This document shows positions 26,401-35,085 of a stretch of 64,000 nt of DNA, piece after piece. The DNA lies in NCBI GenBank assembly GCA_937959265.1, contig CALGMA010000008.1:186001-250000 (forward strand). The letters are read 5' to 3'. The first letter of the stretch is position 1. Every line of letters begins with the position of its first letter. This DNA comes from an uncultured Anaerolineae bacterium (GTDB lineage Bacteria; Chloroflexota; Anaerolineae; J036; Brachytrichaceae). The translations under genes were made by a program, and so were the position numbers. The notes under the pieces were generated by a model. That model was given only the letters and a program-made list of their open reading frames with translations, was not told the origin of the DNA and ran no database searches.

Positions 26401-29400
26401 TACGGCGTTACAGCACACCGCACTGACGCTGACGGTGGTGTTGCAGGCCGCGCCGTGGATCACGGCGAACACCGTACTTCCCAATCAGGCAGCGCTGGCC
26501 TACGATGCATGGCTCACGGACACGCAACCGATCACGACGATTGCGCGCGCCTACAGCGGCGGCTCACATGCCGCTGCGGTGCAAACGGCAAATGGCGGCA
26601 TCGCGAAGTCTACTCAGTTCGCCCCGCCGCCGACGGTGACGCTGGGCAGCCTGGTGACTTACACGTTGATTGTGCCGGCTTCACCCGTCAGCGCCACGCT
26701 CTATAACGTGGTGGTGACGGATGCGGTGGACAGCCGGATGTACGTTGAGGCCGTCACATGGGTGGGTGGCGTCAACGGCGCAGCGAGCTGGAGCGGCCAA
26801 CAGGTCACTGCTACGTTCGATGCCATCTCGGTCTCCACGCAGGCGCTGATCACCATCACCACACGCATCTCGCATGAGTTCCCCACTCCGGTGGGCGACG
26901 CCAACGCCGGCGATGTGCTTACCAACGTGGCGCAGATGAGCCACAGCGCCGCGCCCATCACCACCAGCAACGCGGTGAGCACCACAGTTGGTGAGCCGAA
27001 CGTCGCTGTAGCCAAAGCCATTCAAAGCAGCACCGGCTTGACGACGGGGCTGGATGGTTTGGCGTATCTGACCTACACAATCCGGCTGACCAATACAGGT
27101 AGCAGCCCGGCCTACTCGGTGTCCATCACCGACGCGCTGCCGGCAGGTATCAACGTCACCGCGCTGTTCGGTGGCGATGGCCAGAGTCCGCCGGCGGCCG
27201 GACCTGCTGTCATCACTTGGTTCGTTGGCGCCATCGGCAATGTCGCGCCTGACAACGTCGTCGTCCTTACCTACACCGCGCGGATTTCACAAGCGTTGTT
27301 GGGCAGCCTGCTCACCAACGCTGTCAGCGTACGCTATCATTCGCTAACCGACACGATTCCCGGCGTGCGGCCTTATATCACGACCACGATGGCGACGGTG
27401 CGCACGGGTGCGCCGTCTATCGCCAAGTTCGCCCAACCCTATGAGATACGCATAGGGGATCTCATCACTTATCAGGTCGTCTTTACTATCCCTGCCGGGA
27501 CGGCCTGGGGTGGCTCGCCGGGGGATGTGCTGGCGGATGTGTTGCCGCAAGGCGTGTGGTATATCACCAATACGGAGACGTTGACTCATGCGCCGAGTAT
27601 GGTCAACGTGACCGTCACGCAGCGCATCAGCAATACTACCGAACAGCCCGGCCATCAAGCCATTCGATGGTTCTTTGCGCCCATAACCAGCCCTCAAGAT
27701 ATGCCGACGGTCGTGACGCTGACCTTCCGTGCCCAGGCTGTAGGCTTGCGGATTGATACGCTGGCGCCGGTGTGGATCACGCAGACCGAGCGATTTTGGC
27801 CGGCCAATTACACCCAATTGGAATATTCGTGGCCGAATCATGTCAGCGCTACGGTGGCGAATATGCTCATCCAGCCGCGTCTGACAATTGACAAGCACAG
27901 TGTGCCTCCGCCTGGCTCGTTCGTTGGCGCGGGCGACTTCATCACCTACACCCTGACGATCACCAACGACGGCTATGGCCCGGCTTATAACGTGGTCTTC
28001 GCTGATCATCTGCCTGCAGGCTTGACGCTCGTCACCGCGACCGTAGAGACCAACGCGCCGCCAACGGCGACGCTGCTTGCTCAGCCGCCGGCCGGCGCTA
28101 CCGGCCTACTTACCTGGCATCTCAGTGCTTTTTGGGGGAGGCAGTGGAATGGCGACCAGCCGGCTACCGCTTTGATCACCGTGGTCGCGCGCGTAACCGA
28201 CACGATCGGTGCGAATCTGACATTGCACAATGTTGCACTGGCGCTGTACTACGATTCTCAACCCGACGATGGGCCTGGCCCATACGCGCCTGACGAGCGC
28301 GCCTACAGCGATGGCACCGACAGCGTGATCCATCAGACGTCTAATGGAGCGTTGCTCAAGTCTGTGATGCCAGCAACTGCGACGCTGGGCAGCTTGGTCA
28401 CCTACACGTTGAGCGTGCCGGCGACGCCGATTACGGCGACACTCTACGCGGTCACCATCACCGACCAGCTCCATCCCTATCTACAACTCCATGCTGTGAT
28501 AAACGGTCCAGATGGCACCGTGGTCGTGGCAGGTAACGCCTTCACTGTGACTTACCCGGCTGTTCCCGCTGGGGAGCAGCGCTGGATCACTGTGACGGCC
28601 GTGCTGTCTTCGCCGCTTGGCGCAGTGGCTGGTAACTTGCTGACCAACGTCGCGAGGTTGCGTCACCAGAACAGCGGACCAATGCCTTCCAACCAGGCCA
28701 CGCTGACCGTCACGGAACCGTCGCTGATGCTCGTCAAATCCAGCAATCCGCCGACCAGTAGCACCGTAGGTGCCGGCCAGACCGTGACCTACACCGTGCG
28801 CATTACGAATGCAGCCGGCGTGTTCGTATCGGCAGCTTACGACCTGGTCTTCAGCGACACGTTGCCGCTGCACATGCGGGATGTTGCGCCTGTGCTGGCA
28901 GGCATATCGCTGAATGGCGCGCCGGTGAGCGGGTCGGAGTATGTATCTGCTTACGATGCGCTCAGCGGCGTGCTTTCCATCACGTTCACGACGCCGGTGA
29001 ACTTGCCGCCGGGTAGGGAACTGGTCATCACTTACACGGCGACCGTGGACGCCGATGCGCCGGCCGGCCTCGACCAGATCAACGCGGCATCGGTAACGTG
29101 GTCGAGTTTGCCCGGTGCAACGCCCGGCGACCGTGATTATGGGCCGATCACCAGCAACACGAATGTGCATCTCGGCTTCCCGGCGCTTGATTTGCGCAAG
29201 GTGTTCACGCCCACGACCGTCGAGGCAGGTGGTTTGCTCACCTACACGCTGGTGGTCACCAATGCGGGTGTAGTTTCGGCGACCGGCGTGGCCATTACCG
29301 ATGCAGTGCCGGCCAATACCGGCTTTGTAAGCTGCGCGCCCGCGCCGTGTGGCGAGTCCGGCGGCGTGGTGAGCTGGACGCTTGGCATATTGGATGTCGG

Positions 29401-32188
29401 CCAATCTCGCGTGGTGACGTTGCTCGTGCAGGTCGCCAGCCCATTGCCGAACGGCTCGTTGATTGTCAATACCGGATACATCGCCAGCGCAGAAGGCATC
29501 ACCGATACTGACACAGTGACGACGGTCGTTGGCAGTCTGCCAATCCTCAATCTCACTAAGAGTAGTCAGGATGGCAATGGCCCGCCCTTGCAACCGGGCG
29601 ACACGCTCACTTACACTTTGGTCGTGCTCAACACCGGCAACGCTACGGCGAACAGTGTCGTCATCAGCGATATCGTGCCGGCCGATGCCCTCTACGTGCC
29701 CGGCTCGATCGCCGGCGGCGATGTGCGCAGCGACGCCGCCTTGCCATTGCTCACCTGGACGGTCAGCGCTTTGCCACCCAACACTCCGGTCACGCTGACA
29801 TTCGCGGTGACGGTCAACTGGCCGCTGACCCACGGCCTGAACTTGGTCAACACGGCCGTGGTGACGAGCAGTCAAACACCGACGCCGACGAGCGGCACCG
29901 TCACGGATACGGTTGTCTCCGCACACACGCTACAGGTAGCCAAGTCGGCCCAACCCGAACCGGTGGGGGCGGGCGGTTTGCTGACCTACACTATCGCCTA
30001 CACGGTCACCGGTGACGCTCCGGCCTATGGGGTGACGCTGAGCGACACGACGCCGGCGAACACGACGTTCTACGCTGCAACGCCGCCGGCCACCGTTGGT
30101 CCGGGCACAGGTAATGCCGGAGCTGTCGTATGGCTCCTGGGCGATCTGTTGCCTGCCGGCAGCCAGAATACCTTTGTGAGTGGCGTCGTCACTCTCGTGG
30201 TTCAGATGACCAGCCCATTGGTCAGCGGAACGCTTGTTGCTAACACAGCGCTGCTCACCGATACCTCGGGATTGACCGATACGGATACGACCACGACTAC
30301 GGTGACCAGCAGCCACACGCTGGCGTTGACGAAGGAAGCGCAGCCGTCGGTAGTGGCAGCGGGCCAGCACCTCACCTATACGCTGACTTACACCGTCGCG
30401 GGCAACGAACCGGCGTCTAACGTCGTCATCACGGATGTATTGCCGCCTGATGTGACTTTCCAGAGTTGTACGCCAGCATGCAGCGTTGGCTCCGGGGTCA
30501 TCACCTGGTCGTTGGGCACGCTGAATCCGTTGACCAGCGCGCAGGTGCTATGGGTCGCGTTGGTGGCGCCCGCTGTCGCGAGCGGTACGTTGCTGGTGAA
30601 CAGCGCTGCTATCGGTGACAGCAGTGGCTTGACCGATACGGACGCAGTCATGACCCCGGTGGAGGCTGTTGCCAATCTGCGCCTCCGCAAGTATGCCGAG
30701 CCGTCGCCGGCAAGCGCCGGAGGATGGTTGACCTACACGCTGGTGGTGACGAACGACGGCCCCAGCCTGGCGCTCGACGTCACTGTGACCGATGCATTGC
30801 CGTTGGAGGTGAACTACACCGGCGCAACGCCTCCGCCTGTGGGCGCGAGCGGCAACGTGCTGACCTGGACGCTTGGCGCGTTACCGCCGAGGCAAACGAT
30901 CTGGTTGACCGTCACCGTTCAGGTGAGCGCTGCGCTGACAAGCGACGCGCAGATCACCAATACCGCCGGCGTCACAACGAGTATGGCAGGCGATGACCCG
31001 ATGGATAACGCCGATGATGTGACGACGCCAGTCACGACAACAGCGGAGATCGTCCTGAGTAAGCACAGTAATGTCGCGCTTGTCGCACCGGGTTCGCTGC
31101 TTACCTACACGCTCGTTGTCACCAATCTGGGGCCGAGCATCGCCCGCAGTGTGCTGGTGACGGATGCGCTGCCTGCTGAGGTGACCTATCAAGATGCGGT
31201 GCCATCGCCGGTGGTGATTAGCGGCGGCACGCTTGCCTGGGCGTTAGGCGACCTGGATGTCAGCCAGAGCGTGATGCTCACGATAACTGTGCGTGTGTCG
31301 TCGCTGATAACGCTGAATCAGCCCTTCACCAACACCGCTGCAGCAACGACGGATACGCCGGGCGACGATCCGACGAACAACAGCGCCGAGATTCCGGTCA
31401 CGCCCATTCAGCCGCAGGTGGCAATCCAGAAAGATCTCATCGGCGCTGACCTCGATCTGGTCACGCCTAACTACGTGACTTTTACCATTCGCGTCACGAA
31501 TACCGGTCCAAGCGTTATCGGCAGGCTCAGAATCGAGGATCAGTTTGATTCCAGCGTGCTCAGTTACACGACGGCAACGCCCGAGCCGGACGAGATCGTG
31601 CCTGGTCATCTTACGTGGGACGATCTCACCAGCGCACCGCCGCATGGTTACGGTGTGTCTTTGCCGCCCGGCCAGAGTCGTGTCATCACAGTCGTCCTCC
31701 TCATCATCACTGACGTCGTCAACACGACGAACATCGCTTTCGTCGCTGAAGGCACGGGAGACGAACATGGCAATCCCACCAATCTGCCGGAAGATGACGC
31801 CGAGGTCGTTAACGTGCCGACGGCTGTGACGTTGCGCACGTTCTACGTCGTCGTGGTGTCGGGTCGCACCGTGCAGCTTGCCTGGGAGACCGAGACGGAG
31901 CAAAACAACTTCGCGTTCCACATCTATCGCGCTCCGGTCAACGACTTCACGCAAGCTGTACTGATCGACATTGCGCCGGCAATGATGGGTGGCGCCAGTG
32001 GTGCGAGCTATACGTTCGACGATGTCGTGCCAAGCGAGGGCTCCTGGTGGTACTGGTTGGCCCATGTGGATACCAGTGGGCGAGAGACGGTGCATGCTTC
32101 CCCCGTGCGCGCAGACACCGGGCCTGCACCAGATGGCACCGCAGCAGCGCATCGTCTATGGCTGCCTGTAGTAATGCGCATGGAGTGA
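20450..32188 (+). CDS. giant DUF11-repeat surface protein
   Basis: A 3912-residue exported protein; GGAGG lies ten bases before the ATG. The signal-like N-terminus (VRMATLLALLGASPGVIS) is followed by a Trp-rich linker with repeated 'LPxWF' words, then more than twenty DUF11-type beta units marked by 'VTYTLxVTNxG', 'ITDxLP' and 'ISWxLGxL' patterns. At about residues 1720-1905 a laminin-G/concanavalin-like domain is inserted (LLSDNFNRADATPPTGW... FYANNCASNACRFDDVF). The C-terminal ~110 residues form a fibronectin-like domain (LRTFYVVVVSGRTVQLAWETE) ending in the tail HRLWLPVVMRME. It is probably an adhesin or sheath/S-layer component. The next gene, a C25 peptidase, starts immediately after the stop and ends with a matching tail. 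Confidence 0.93.
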   Translation: MMLGLRIAVRMATLLALLGASPGVISLPLRTSAALRARTPSALDEPLIRTLPAWFDNARVTELPAAGPLPSWFTFDSESDGEQWTDEAPAQSSLPAWFASGDSGLPPNSVARNPFPTWFAAGESALGDALRTDDEERISALLASGDSHHTIYPDQITVTVAPQAISLCDPLTVTVVAANDSVTTTGVLLTVTLPGGFTSNTQVFNIGTVLPDEVITRTAVFTATCSAVSGQAVVTLTQDAYPPIVKLGEYVVNPGAITVRKTPSVASAAIGDVVTWTMYADNTGYGTVYNVAVTDTLGPGLQYVSGLTSTSIVSIPVGQTVSFTVAAQVVACSGLDNQVVATWGCAGQTCQTPQTAKASIDLIPRFPDLDFALPAFNVDYCVGSSVFTVPITNTGDGAAYSVTLPVNLTPFNVSAAPPATYSGGAFQIPYIPPDQTYNLVFTLTTPANVCTTPISGSFKFHLNYHDACAFLYSEAPQTALWQLVNTPGQLNISKSMPGEVYREQPIPAIISVSANGISGTIVVTDQVPAGLIVLDPAGGLTSTLGGNTYITWVITGSTVLTPVFAVPTGTAGCPACGQAFTNVVTATMVDCRNCQQTATAQATTHVQCTDGLVDGRKWVSAPAPVCSSPAFTYTNVYTFANSFVVTPTWSGLIFTEALPYQSYVSGTASVFVSNGATSCAAAFSAGVIGSNLVISNINPPCDPPLPGATLIISYTTAVSETAACSDFMWYDWSYLDLGVTGNGICTNDSVLEEGVFVQTQAPSMTLSLSGLPADVTSCGTYTVTLTAQRTSSVGAYDVVIDVPTTTYAILEVLGFGGATPVLTQTDASGYHWFYGDAFTSAVTATIQLRAQVRCGSGPAPFQGTIYYESLCSNNGDYRESCSAGGTVAASSYLSPLPLLTKFPETIYATGDVVTWTLIAKNTGAVPAYSVTLTDVLGSGLSFVTATITSSLGAPAGIVMITSTNRVTWEVSAIQPKETLTIKLSAEIIGCSDLTNRLYGIHGCLGQVCLSGGPVSSVVELPSSVLLNTNQALSPTDTCYTRTVTATVRNAGLLSVYSATVTETLPNGLFYVVGSTEISTDTVSWQAGPDPTISGQALMWNSASGAPLDALVPRIRPGQTVYLRFQVRASCSFAGGPLHIQTGYQDVCGAPQLTDSSAYYLSVRQADLSLSKVGVNLDRASPSNTYLYGEPGETVLFTITVANAANAAPAQSLVITDALPSNLVFQSATPGYSGPAPGPLGGTITWSLPLLNPGQNAVFTVTATISKPLGCTVTDMFNVASLSWGCSDGCRLTLPAQQVRVRTRPVFDAPSITTEIAPSSLNVCGGVVTVTLFNDGPPAYNVVMTSTLPSGYVFSGTVFASTPPSSTLVLSANVIYAWNVLPSGATTVTLALRNASTSGGCVASGGPFGVLLMYDDDAPDCPGTGPYTTTAQLGISAIGPTLVVDKSPAWQPAQAGGTVTWTITVTNSGAGVAFNVAITDIVGTTFINPTATNGGVVAGNTITWSLPALLPGGVFTALVTAMITTTGSNRNVVTATSTCDSGCVTSTATDSAIVTLGDVFGKGPEVQTGTIGSLVVFTFTGATSDEDNIFNQVILTDVLPAGLGYVSAALTYTVDADGSQGGPITFTGVPPSSTPAAYASGNVVWNLSTLTGTVQFSGVLTAVIQDIAEAYGGRQLINTLQLTFIDEGQAGMLTDTAQVDVLEPILHLGKSYQTSSACNGTLLSDNFNRADATPPTGWSAGAGTWSNVSGIVQQTSANTADARLVRNGFTAGELSYSAMVLSTDSASSRGIIFRSTGSTSYYLLRVRKNDGGTALELQERVGGSFSTLASTAFTPQENRWYHLEAQVENVTNGVRIRAYVDGQLYFDIVDPTPRPSGSVGFYANNCASNACRFDDVFVTRFGRTGCHVGANDLITYTLTISNQSRWPGYDLVITDVIPYGTSLVTYTLISNDPTNPAVLAQPAPIPEATGVLTWRVDHLTPTVPFTALQHTALTLTVVLQAAPWITANTVLPNQAALAYDAWLTDTQPITTIARAYSGGSHAAAVQTANGGIAKSTQFAPPPTVTLGSLVTYTLIVPASPVSATLYNVVVTDAVDSRMYVEAVTWVGGVNGAASWSGQQVTATFDAISVSTQALITITTRISHEFPTPVGDANAGDVLTNVAQMSHSAAPITTSNAVSTTVGEPNVAVAKAIQSSTGLTTGLDGLAYLTYTIRLTNTGSSPAYSVSITDALPAGINVTALFGGDGQSPPAAGPAVITWFVGAIGNVAPDNVVVLTYTARISQALLGSLLTNAVSVRYHSLTDTIPGVRPYITTTMATVRTGAPSIAKFAQPYEIRIGDLITYQVVFTIPAGTAWGGSPGDVLADVLPQGVWYITNTETLTHAPSMVNVTVTQRISNTTEQPGHQAIRWFFAPITSPQDMPTVVTLTFRAQAVGLRIDTLAPVWITQTERFWPANYTQLEYSWPNHVSATVANMLIQPRLTIDKHSVPPPGSFVGAGDFITYTLTITNDGYGPAYNVVFADHLPAGLTLVTATVETNAPPTATLLAQPPAGATGLLTWHLSAFWGRQWNGDQPATALITVVARVTDTIGANLTLHNVALALYYDSQPDDGPGPYAPDERAYSDGTDSVIHQTSNGALLKSVMPATATLGSLVTYTLSVPATPITATLYAVTITDQLHPYLQLHAVINGPDGTVVVAGNAFTVTYPAVPAGEQRWITVTAVLSSPLGAVAGNLLTNVARLRHQNSGPMPSNQATLTVTEPSLMLVKSSNPPTSSTVGAGQTVTYTVRITNAAGVFVSAAYDLVFSDTLPLHMRDVAPVLAGISLNGAPVSGSEYVSAYDALSGVLSITFTTPVNLPPGRELVITYTATVDADAPAGLDQINAASVTWSSLPGATPGDRDYGPITSNTNVHLGFPALDLRKVFTPTTVEAGGLLTYTLVVTNAGVVSATGVAITDAVPANTGFVSCAPAPCGESGGVVSWTLGILDVGQSRVVTLLVQVASPLPNGSLIVNTGYIASAEGITDTDTVTTVVGSLPILNLTKSSQDGNGPPLQPGDTLTYTLVVLNTGNATANSVVISDIVPADALYVPGSIAGGDVRSDAALPLLTWTVSALPPNTPVTLTFAVTVNWPLTHGLNLVNTAVVTSSQTPTPTSGTVTDTVVSAHTLQVAKSAQPEPVGAGGLLTYTIAYTVTGDAPAYGVTLSDTTPANTTFYAATPPATVGPGTGNAGAVVWLLGDLLPAGSQNTFVSGVVTLVVQMTSPLVSGTLVANTALLTDTSGLTDTDTTTTTVTSSHTLALTKEAQPSVVAAGQHLTYTLTYTVAGNEPASNVVITDVLPPDVTFQSCTPACSVGSGVITWSLGTLNPLTSAQVLWVALVAPAVASGTLLVNSAAIGDSSGLTDTDAVMTPVEAVANLRLRKYAEPSPASAGGWLTYTLVVTNDGPSLALDVTVTDALPLEVNYTGATPPPVGASGNVLTWTLGALPPRQTIWLTVTVQVSAALTSDAQITNTAGVTTSMAGDDPMDNADDVTTPVTTTAEIVLSKHSNVALVAPGSLLTYTLVVTNLGPSIARSVLVTDALPAEVTYQDAVPSPVVISGGTLAWALGDLDVSQSVMLTITVRVSSLITLNQPFTNTAAATTDTPGDDPTNNSAEIPVTPIQPQVAIQKDLIGADLDLVTPNYVTFTIRVTNTGPSVIGRLRIEDQFDSSVLSYTTATPEPDEIVPGHLTWDDLTSAPPHGYGVSLPPGQSRVITVVLLIITDVVNTTNIAFVAEGTGDEHGNPTNLPEDDAEVVNVPTAVTLRTFYVVVVSGRTVQLAWETETEQNNFAFHIYRAPVNDFTQAVLIDIAPAMMGGASGASYTFDDVVPSEGSWWYWLAHVDTSGRETVHASPVRADTGPAPDGTAAAHRLWLPVVMRME

Positions 32189-34915
32189 GTGATGTGCCGT
32201 CGTGTCGGATTCATCCTGACCGCAGCGCTGTTGCTGGTGCACAGCCTGCTCCCTCGATTCGGCCGCTCTATGGCTGTTGCACAGCAGGAGGGCCGAGTAG
32301 GGGGAGAAGCGCCTTTCGCGCTTCAAGTTGCGCTGGCGCCGAGCGGCATGACGCTGGTGTGGATGTTGACGCGTGACGAGCAACTGCTGGAGCTGCCCTT
32401 GCGTTGGCAGATGGCCGATGGTGTCTCGTTGCCCTATGCTGCCTGGCTCATTGCGCTGCCGCCGGGTAGTGATGCAACAGCGGTGCGAGTGGATGTGATC
32501 CAGTTGGAGGCTGCTCGGCGCGCATCGCTCGACTTACCGCGCGGCGATGAGATTGCTGTGCCTTCACCGTTGCCGGCGAGTTGGCCGTTGCACGTGGAAT
32601 TTGCCGGCGTAATGCGCGGTGTGCCTCTGGCGCGCGTGCTGTTCCTTCCGGTGCGGCCTGATCCGACTGGCTGGCAAATTGCGACGACGCTGCAGGCGCG
32701 CGTGCATTGGCCAGCGCCGCTCGAGCGCTCACCTTGGGCCCAGGTCGCGCCGTCTGATCCATTGCTGCGTGTCGTCGCTGCGCAGGTTGTCAATCCATCA
32801 GCAATTGGCTCCTACCTTTCCCCATCCGGATCCGCGGAGTCGCATACTGCCGGCCATCCGTTCTTGTTGGTGGACGTTGCGCAACCCGGCCTTGTATTCT
32901 TGACGCGTGCGATGTTGGCATCGGCCGGCTTTGCTGTAGGGTCGCCGCACACGCTGCGCTTGCGCCGAGGCAATGACGAAGTAGCGATGGGGTGGGAAGG
33001 GGACGACGACGATGAGTTTGAAGCTGATGAACGTTTGCTATTCTATGCGCAGCCACGCTTCAGTCGTTATGCCGACCATGACACGTGGATTCTGGAGGAT
33101 GCCGGTGTCCCGACGCTGCGCATGGTGGTGCGCAACGCGAAGCCCGGTGATTTGCCGAACGGAGCGTTGCGCGCAGACTTCCTCTTCGAACAAAACCAAC
33201 TTTACACGCCGAATTGCGGTTGCCGTCCGCCGCTCAACCGCGACGGCGACCGTTGGGTCTGGACGAGCCTGCAGCGTGGTCAGAGCTGGACTCAGGCGCT
33301 TGTTCTGCCTGCGGCCGTCTCCGGCCCGGCAACGCTGACGCTGTGGTTCGTCGGTTACACCGATGCACCGCAATCGCCGGATCATCGTGCGCAAGTGTGG
33401 TTGAACGGTGCATTGGCCGGTGAGGCGATTTGGGATGGTCGTCGCGCGGTCACGGCAACGTTCGCGATTACGCTCGCTGCTGCGAGTCATGCACTCACGG
33501 TCATGCTGCCTGGCTTGCCAGGGGTGAGTTTAGAAGGCATGTGGGTAGATGCGCTGTCGATCAGGGCGGAGACGGAAGGCGTTGGATTGAAAGGCCAGCC
33601 GATGCACGGCGAGGTCGTGCCGCGCGCATATCGGCTTGGGTTTACGCCGAACTATTTGCTGGATGTGACGATGCCGGCGCAGCCGGTGCGCTTGATCAAC
33701 TGGCAAGCGGACAACGCCGGTGTGCGTTTTGCTGATCCTGCCGAGGGCTTGCCGCGCGCCTATGTTGCTTTCACCGAAGCGGTAGTACCACTGCGGGTGC
33801 GTGCGCCGACGGCGCTCGATCCAGCTCAGGGCGACCTGCACATCGTCGCGCACGCAGACTTGTTGCCTGCGCTGGCACCTCTCATCGCCCGCCGCCGGTC
33901 TCAAGGATTGGGGGTTGTTGTGCAGACAGCGCAAGCGCTGTACGACCACTATGGCGATGGACGCATGGATCCGGCTGCTATTCGCGCCTACTTCGCCGCG
34001 CGCTATCGCAGCGATTCGCCACGCCCGGCGTATGCGCTGCTCGTCGGCGATGGAACGTTCGATCCCAAGCGCTACCAAGCTGCTTCTCCGGCGACCTCGC
34101 TGCCGACATTCCTCGCCGAAGTTGATCCATTCTTGGGTGAAACAGCCGCAGAGAATCGCTTCGTCACGGTGGACGGCGACGACACACTACCGGATATCTC
34201 GCTGGGTCGCTGGCCAACCAACACGTTCACCGAAACACAGTCGTTGGTGAGCAAAACGCTGTCCTATGAGGATGCGTTGTTGATGCCTGGCGAGCGGCGC
34301 GTGTTGTTTGTTGCCGACGATGCAGATGCTGCTGGCAACTTCCCGGCCAAGGCGCTTTCACTTGCTGGAGTTGTGCTGACGACGTATATCACCGTGACAG
34401 CGTTGATGACCACGCCGCTCGCGCTCATGACAACGCGAACGACGCTGCTCAACCAGTGGCCCGCCTCACGGCTGGTTGCCTTCGTCGGCCACGCTTCACC
34501 GCGACAGTGGGCTGCCGAGCGGCTCTTCCATCTGGATGATGTGCCTTCGTTATCGCCGGCCAACGCCCCACCCGTCGTTGTGGGCCTGACGTGCTACACC
34601 GCTCGCTTTCACGAACTGCAGAACACGCTCGACGAGGCGCTGCTGCGTGCGCCAGGGCGTGGCGCTGTAGCGACATGGGGGGCAACCGGATTGACTATCG
34701 CCAGTGGGCATGAACCTCTAGGAAGGGGATTCATTGTTGATTGGCTCGCTGGCGGACGATTGGGTGACGCCGCATTGGCTGGCAAACTCAGCTTGTCGGC
34801 TGGCGGCTTGTATCTTGATTTGCTCGATACCTATGCCCTGCTTGGCGATCCAGTGTTACTACTCAATCAACGTTGGGCGATATGGGCGCTATACTTGCCA
34901 GTGATCCAGCGTTAG
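32189..34915 (+). CDS. gingipain-type (C25 family) cysteine peptidase, exported
   Basis: A 908-residue protein with a signal peptide (VGFILTAALLLVHSLL). The N-terminal half is beta-rich. The C25 catalytic domain spans about 555-880: the strand 'DLHIVAHADLLPALAPLI' opens it, the catalytic His is in VAFVGHASP (about H768), and the Cys in VVGLTCYTARF (about C802). C25 peptidases include gingipains and the type IX sortase PorU. The C-terminus reads LYLPVIQR, resembling the tail of the preceding giant protein. The start codon directly abuts the upstream stop (GTG at 32189, ATG at 32192). It may process the giant protein or anchor surface proteins (inference). Confidence 0.88.
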   Translation: MMCRRVGFILTAALLLVHSLLPRFGRSMAVAQQEGRVGGEAPFALQVALAPSGMTLVWMLTRDEQLLELPLRWQMADGVSLPYAAWLIALPPGSDATAVRVDVIQLEAARRASLDLPRGDEIAVPSPLPASWPLHVEFAGVMRGVPLARVLFLPVRPDPTGWQIATTLQARVHWPAPLERSPWAQVAPSDPLLRVVAAQVVNPSAIGSYLSPSGSAESHTAGHPFLLVDVAQPGLVFLTRAMLASAGFAVGSPHTLRLRRGNDEVAMGWEGDDDDEFEADERLLFYAQPRFSRYADHDTWILEDAGVPTLRMVVRNAKPGDLPNGALRADFLFEQNQLYTPNCGCRPPLNRDGDRWVWTSLQRGQSWTQALVLPAAVSGPATLTLWFVGYTDAPQSPDHRAQVWLNGALAGEAIWDGRRAVTATFAITLAAASHALTVMLPGLPGVSLEGMWVDALSIRAETEGVGLKGQPMHGEVVPRAYRLGFTPNYLLDVTMPAQPVRLINWQADNAGVRFADPAEGLPRAYVAFTEAVVPLRVRAPTALDPAQGDLHIVAHADLLPALAPLIARRRSQGLGVVVQTAQALYDHYGDGRMDPAAIRAYFAARYRSDSPRPAYALLVGDGTFDPKRYQAASPATSLPTFLAEVDPFLGETAAENRFVTVDGDDTLPDISLGRWPTNTFTETQSLVSKTLSYEDALLMPGERRVLFVADDADAAGNFPAKALSLAGVVLTTYITVTALMTTPLALMTTRTTLLNQWPASRLVAFVGHASPRQWAAERLFHLDDVPSLSPANAPPVVVGLTCYTARFHELQNTLDEALLRAPGRGAVATWGATGLTIASGHEPLGRGFIVDWLAGGRLGDAALAGKLSLSAGGLYLDLLDTYALLGDPVLLLNQRWAIWALYLPVIQR

Positions 34916-35085
34916 GGTGAATGTGTGGGGTCAAGGGAAACGAGCAGCAGTAGTCCAACAATGATCGAGGAAGACTGCTCGATGCGGCTGGACTGCAACT
35001 AAACTCGAGTTGATAGGGTCGTCTTGCACTCGAGGCTGTGCTTGGGTCGAATGCAACAAAATCAACACGAGTTCTATGCAGAGAC
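34916..35085. other. short intergenic region
   Basis: 170 bases between the C25 peptidase and the LPETG protein. It holds an imperfect hairpin (CGAGCAG / CTGCTCG arms near 34940 and 34975) that could terminate the peptidase transcript. No T-tract or clear promoter was seen. Confidence 0.35.
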
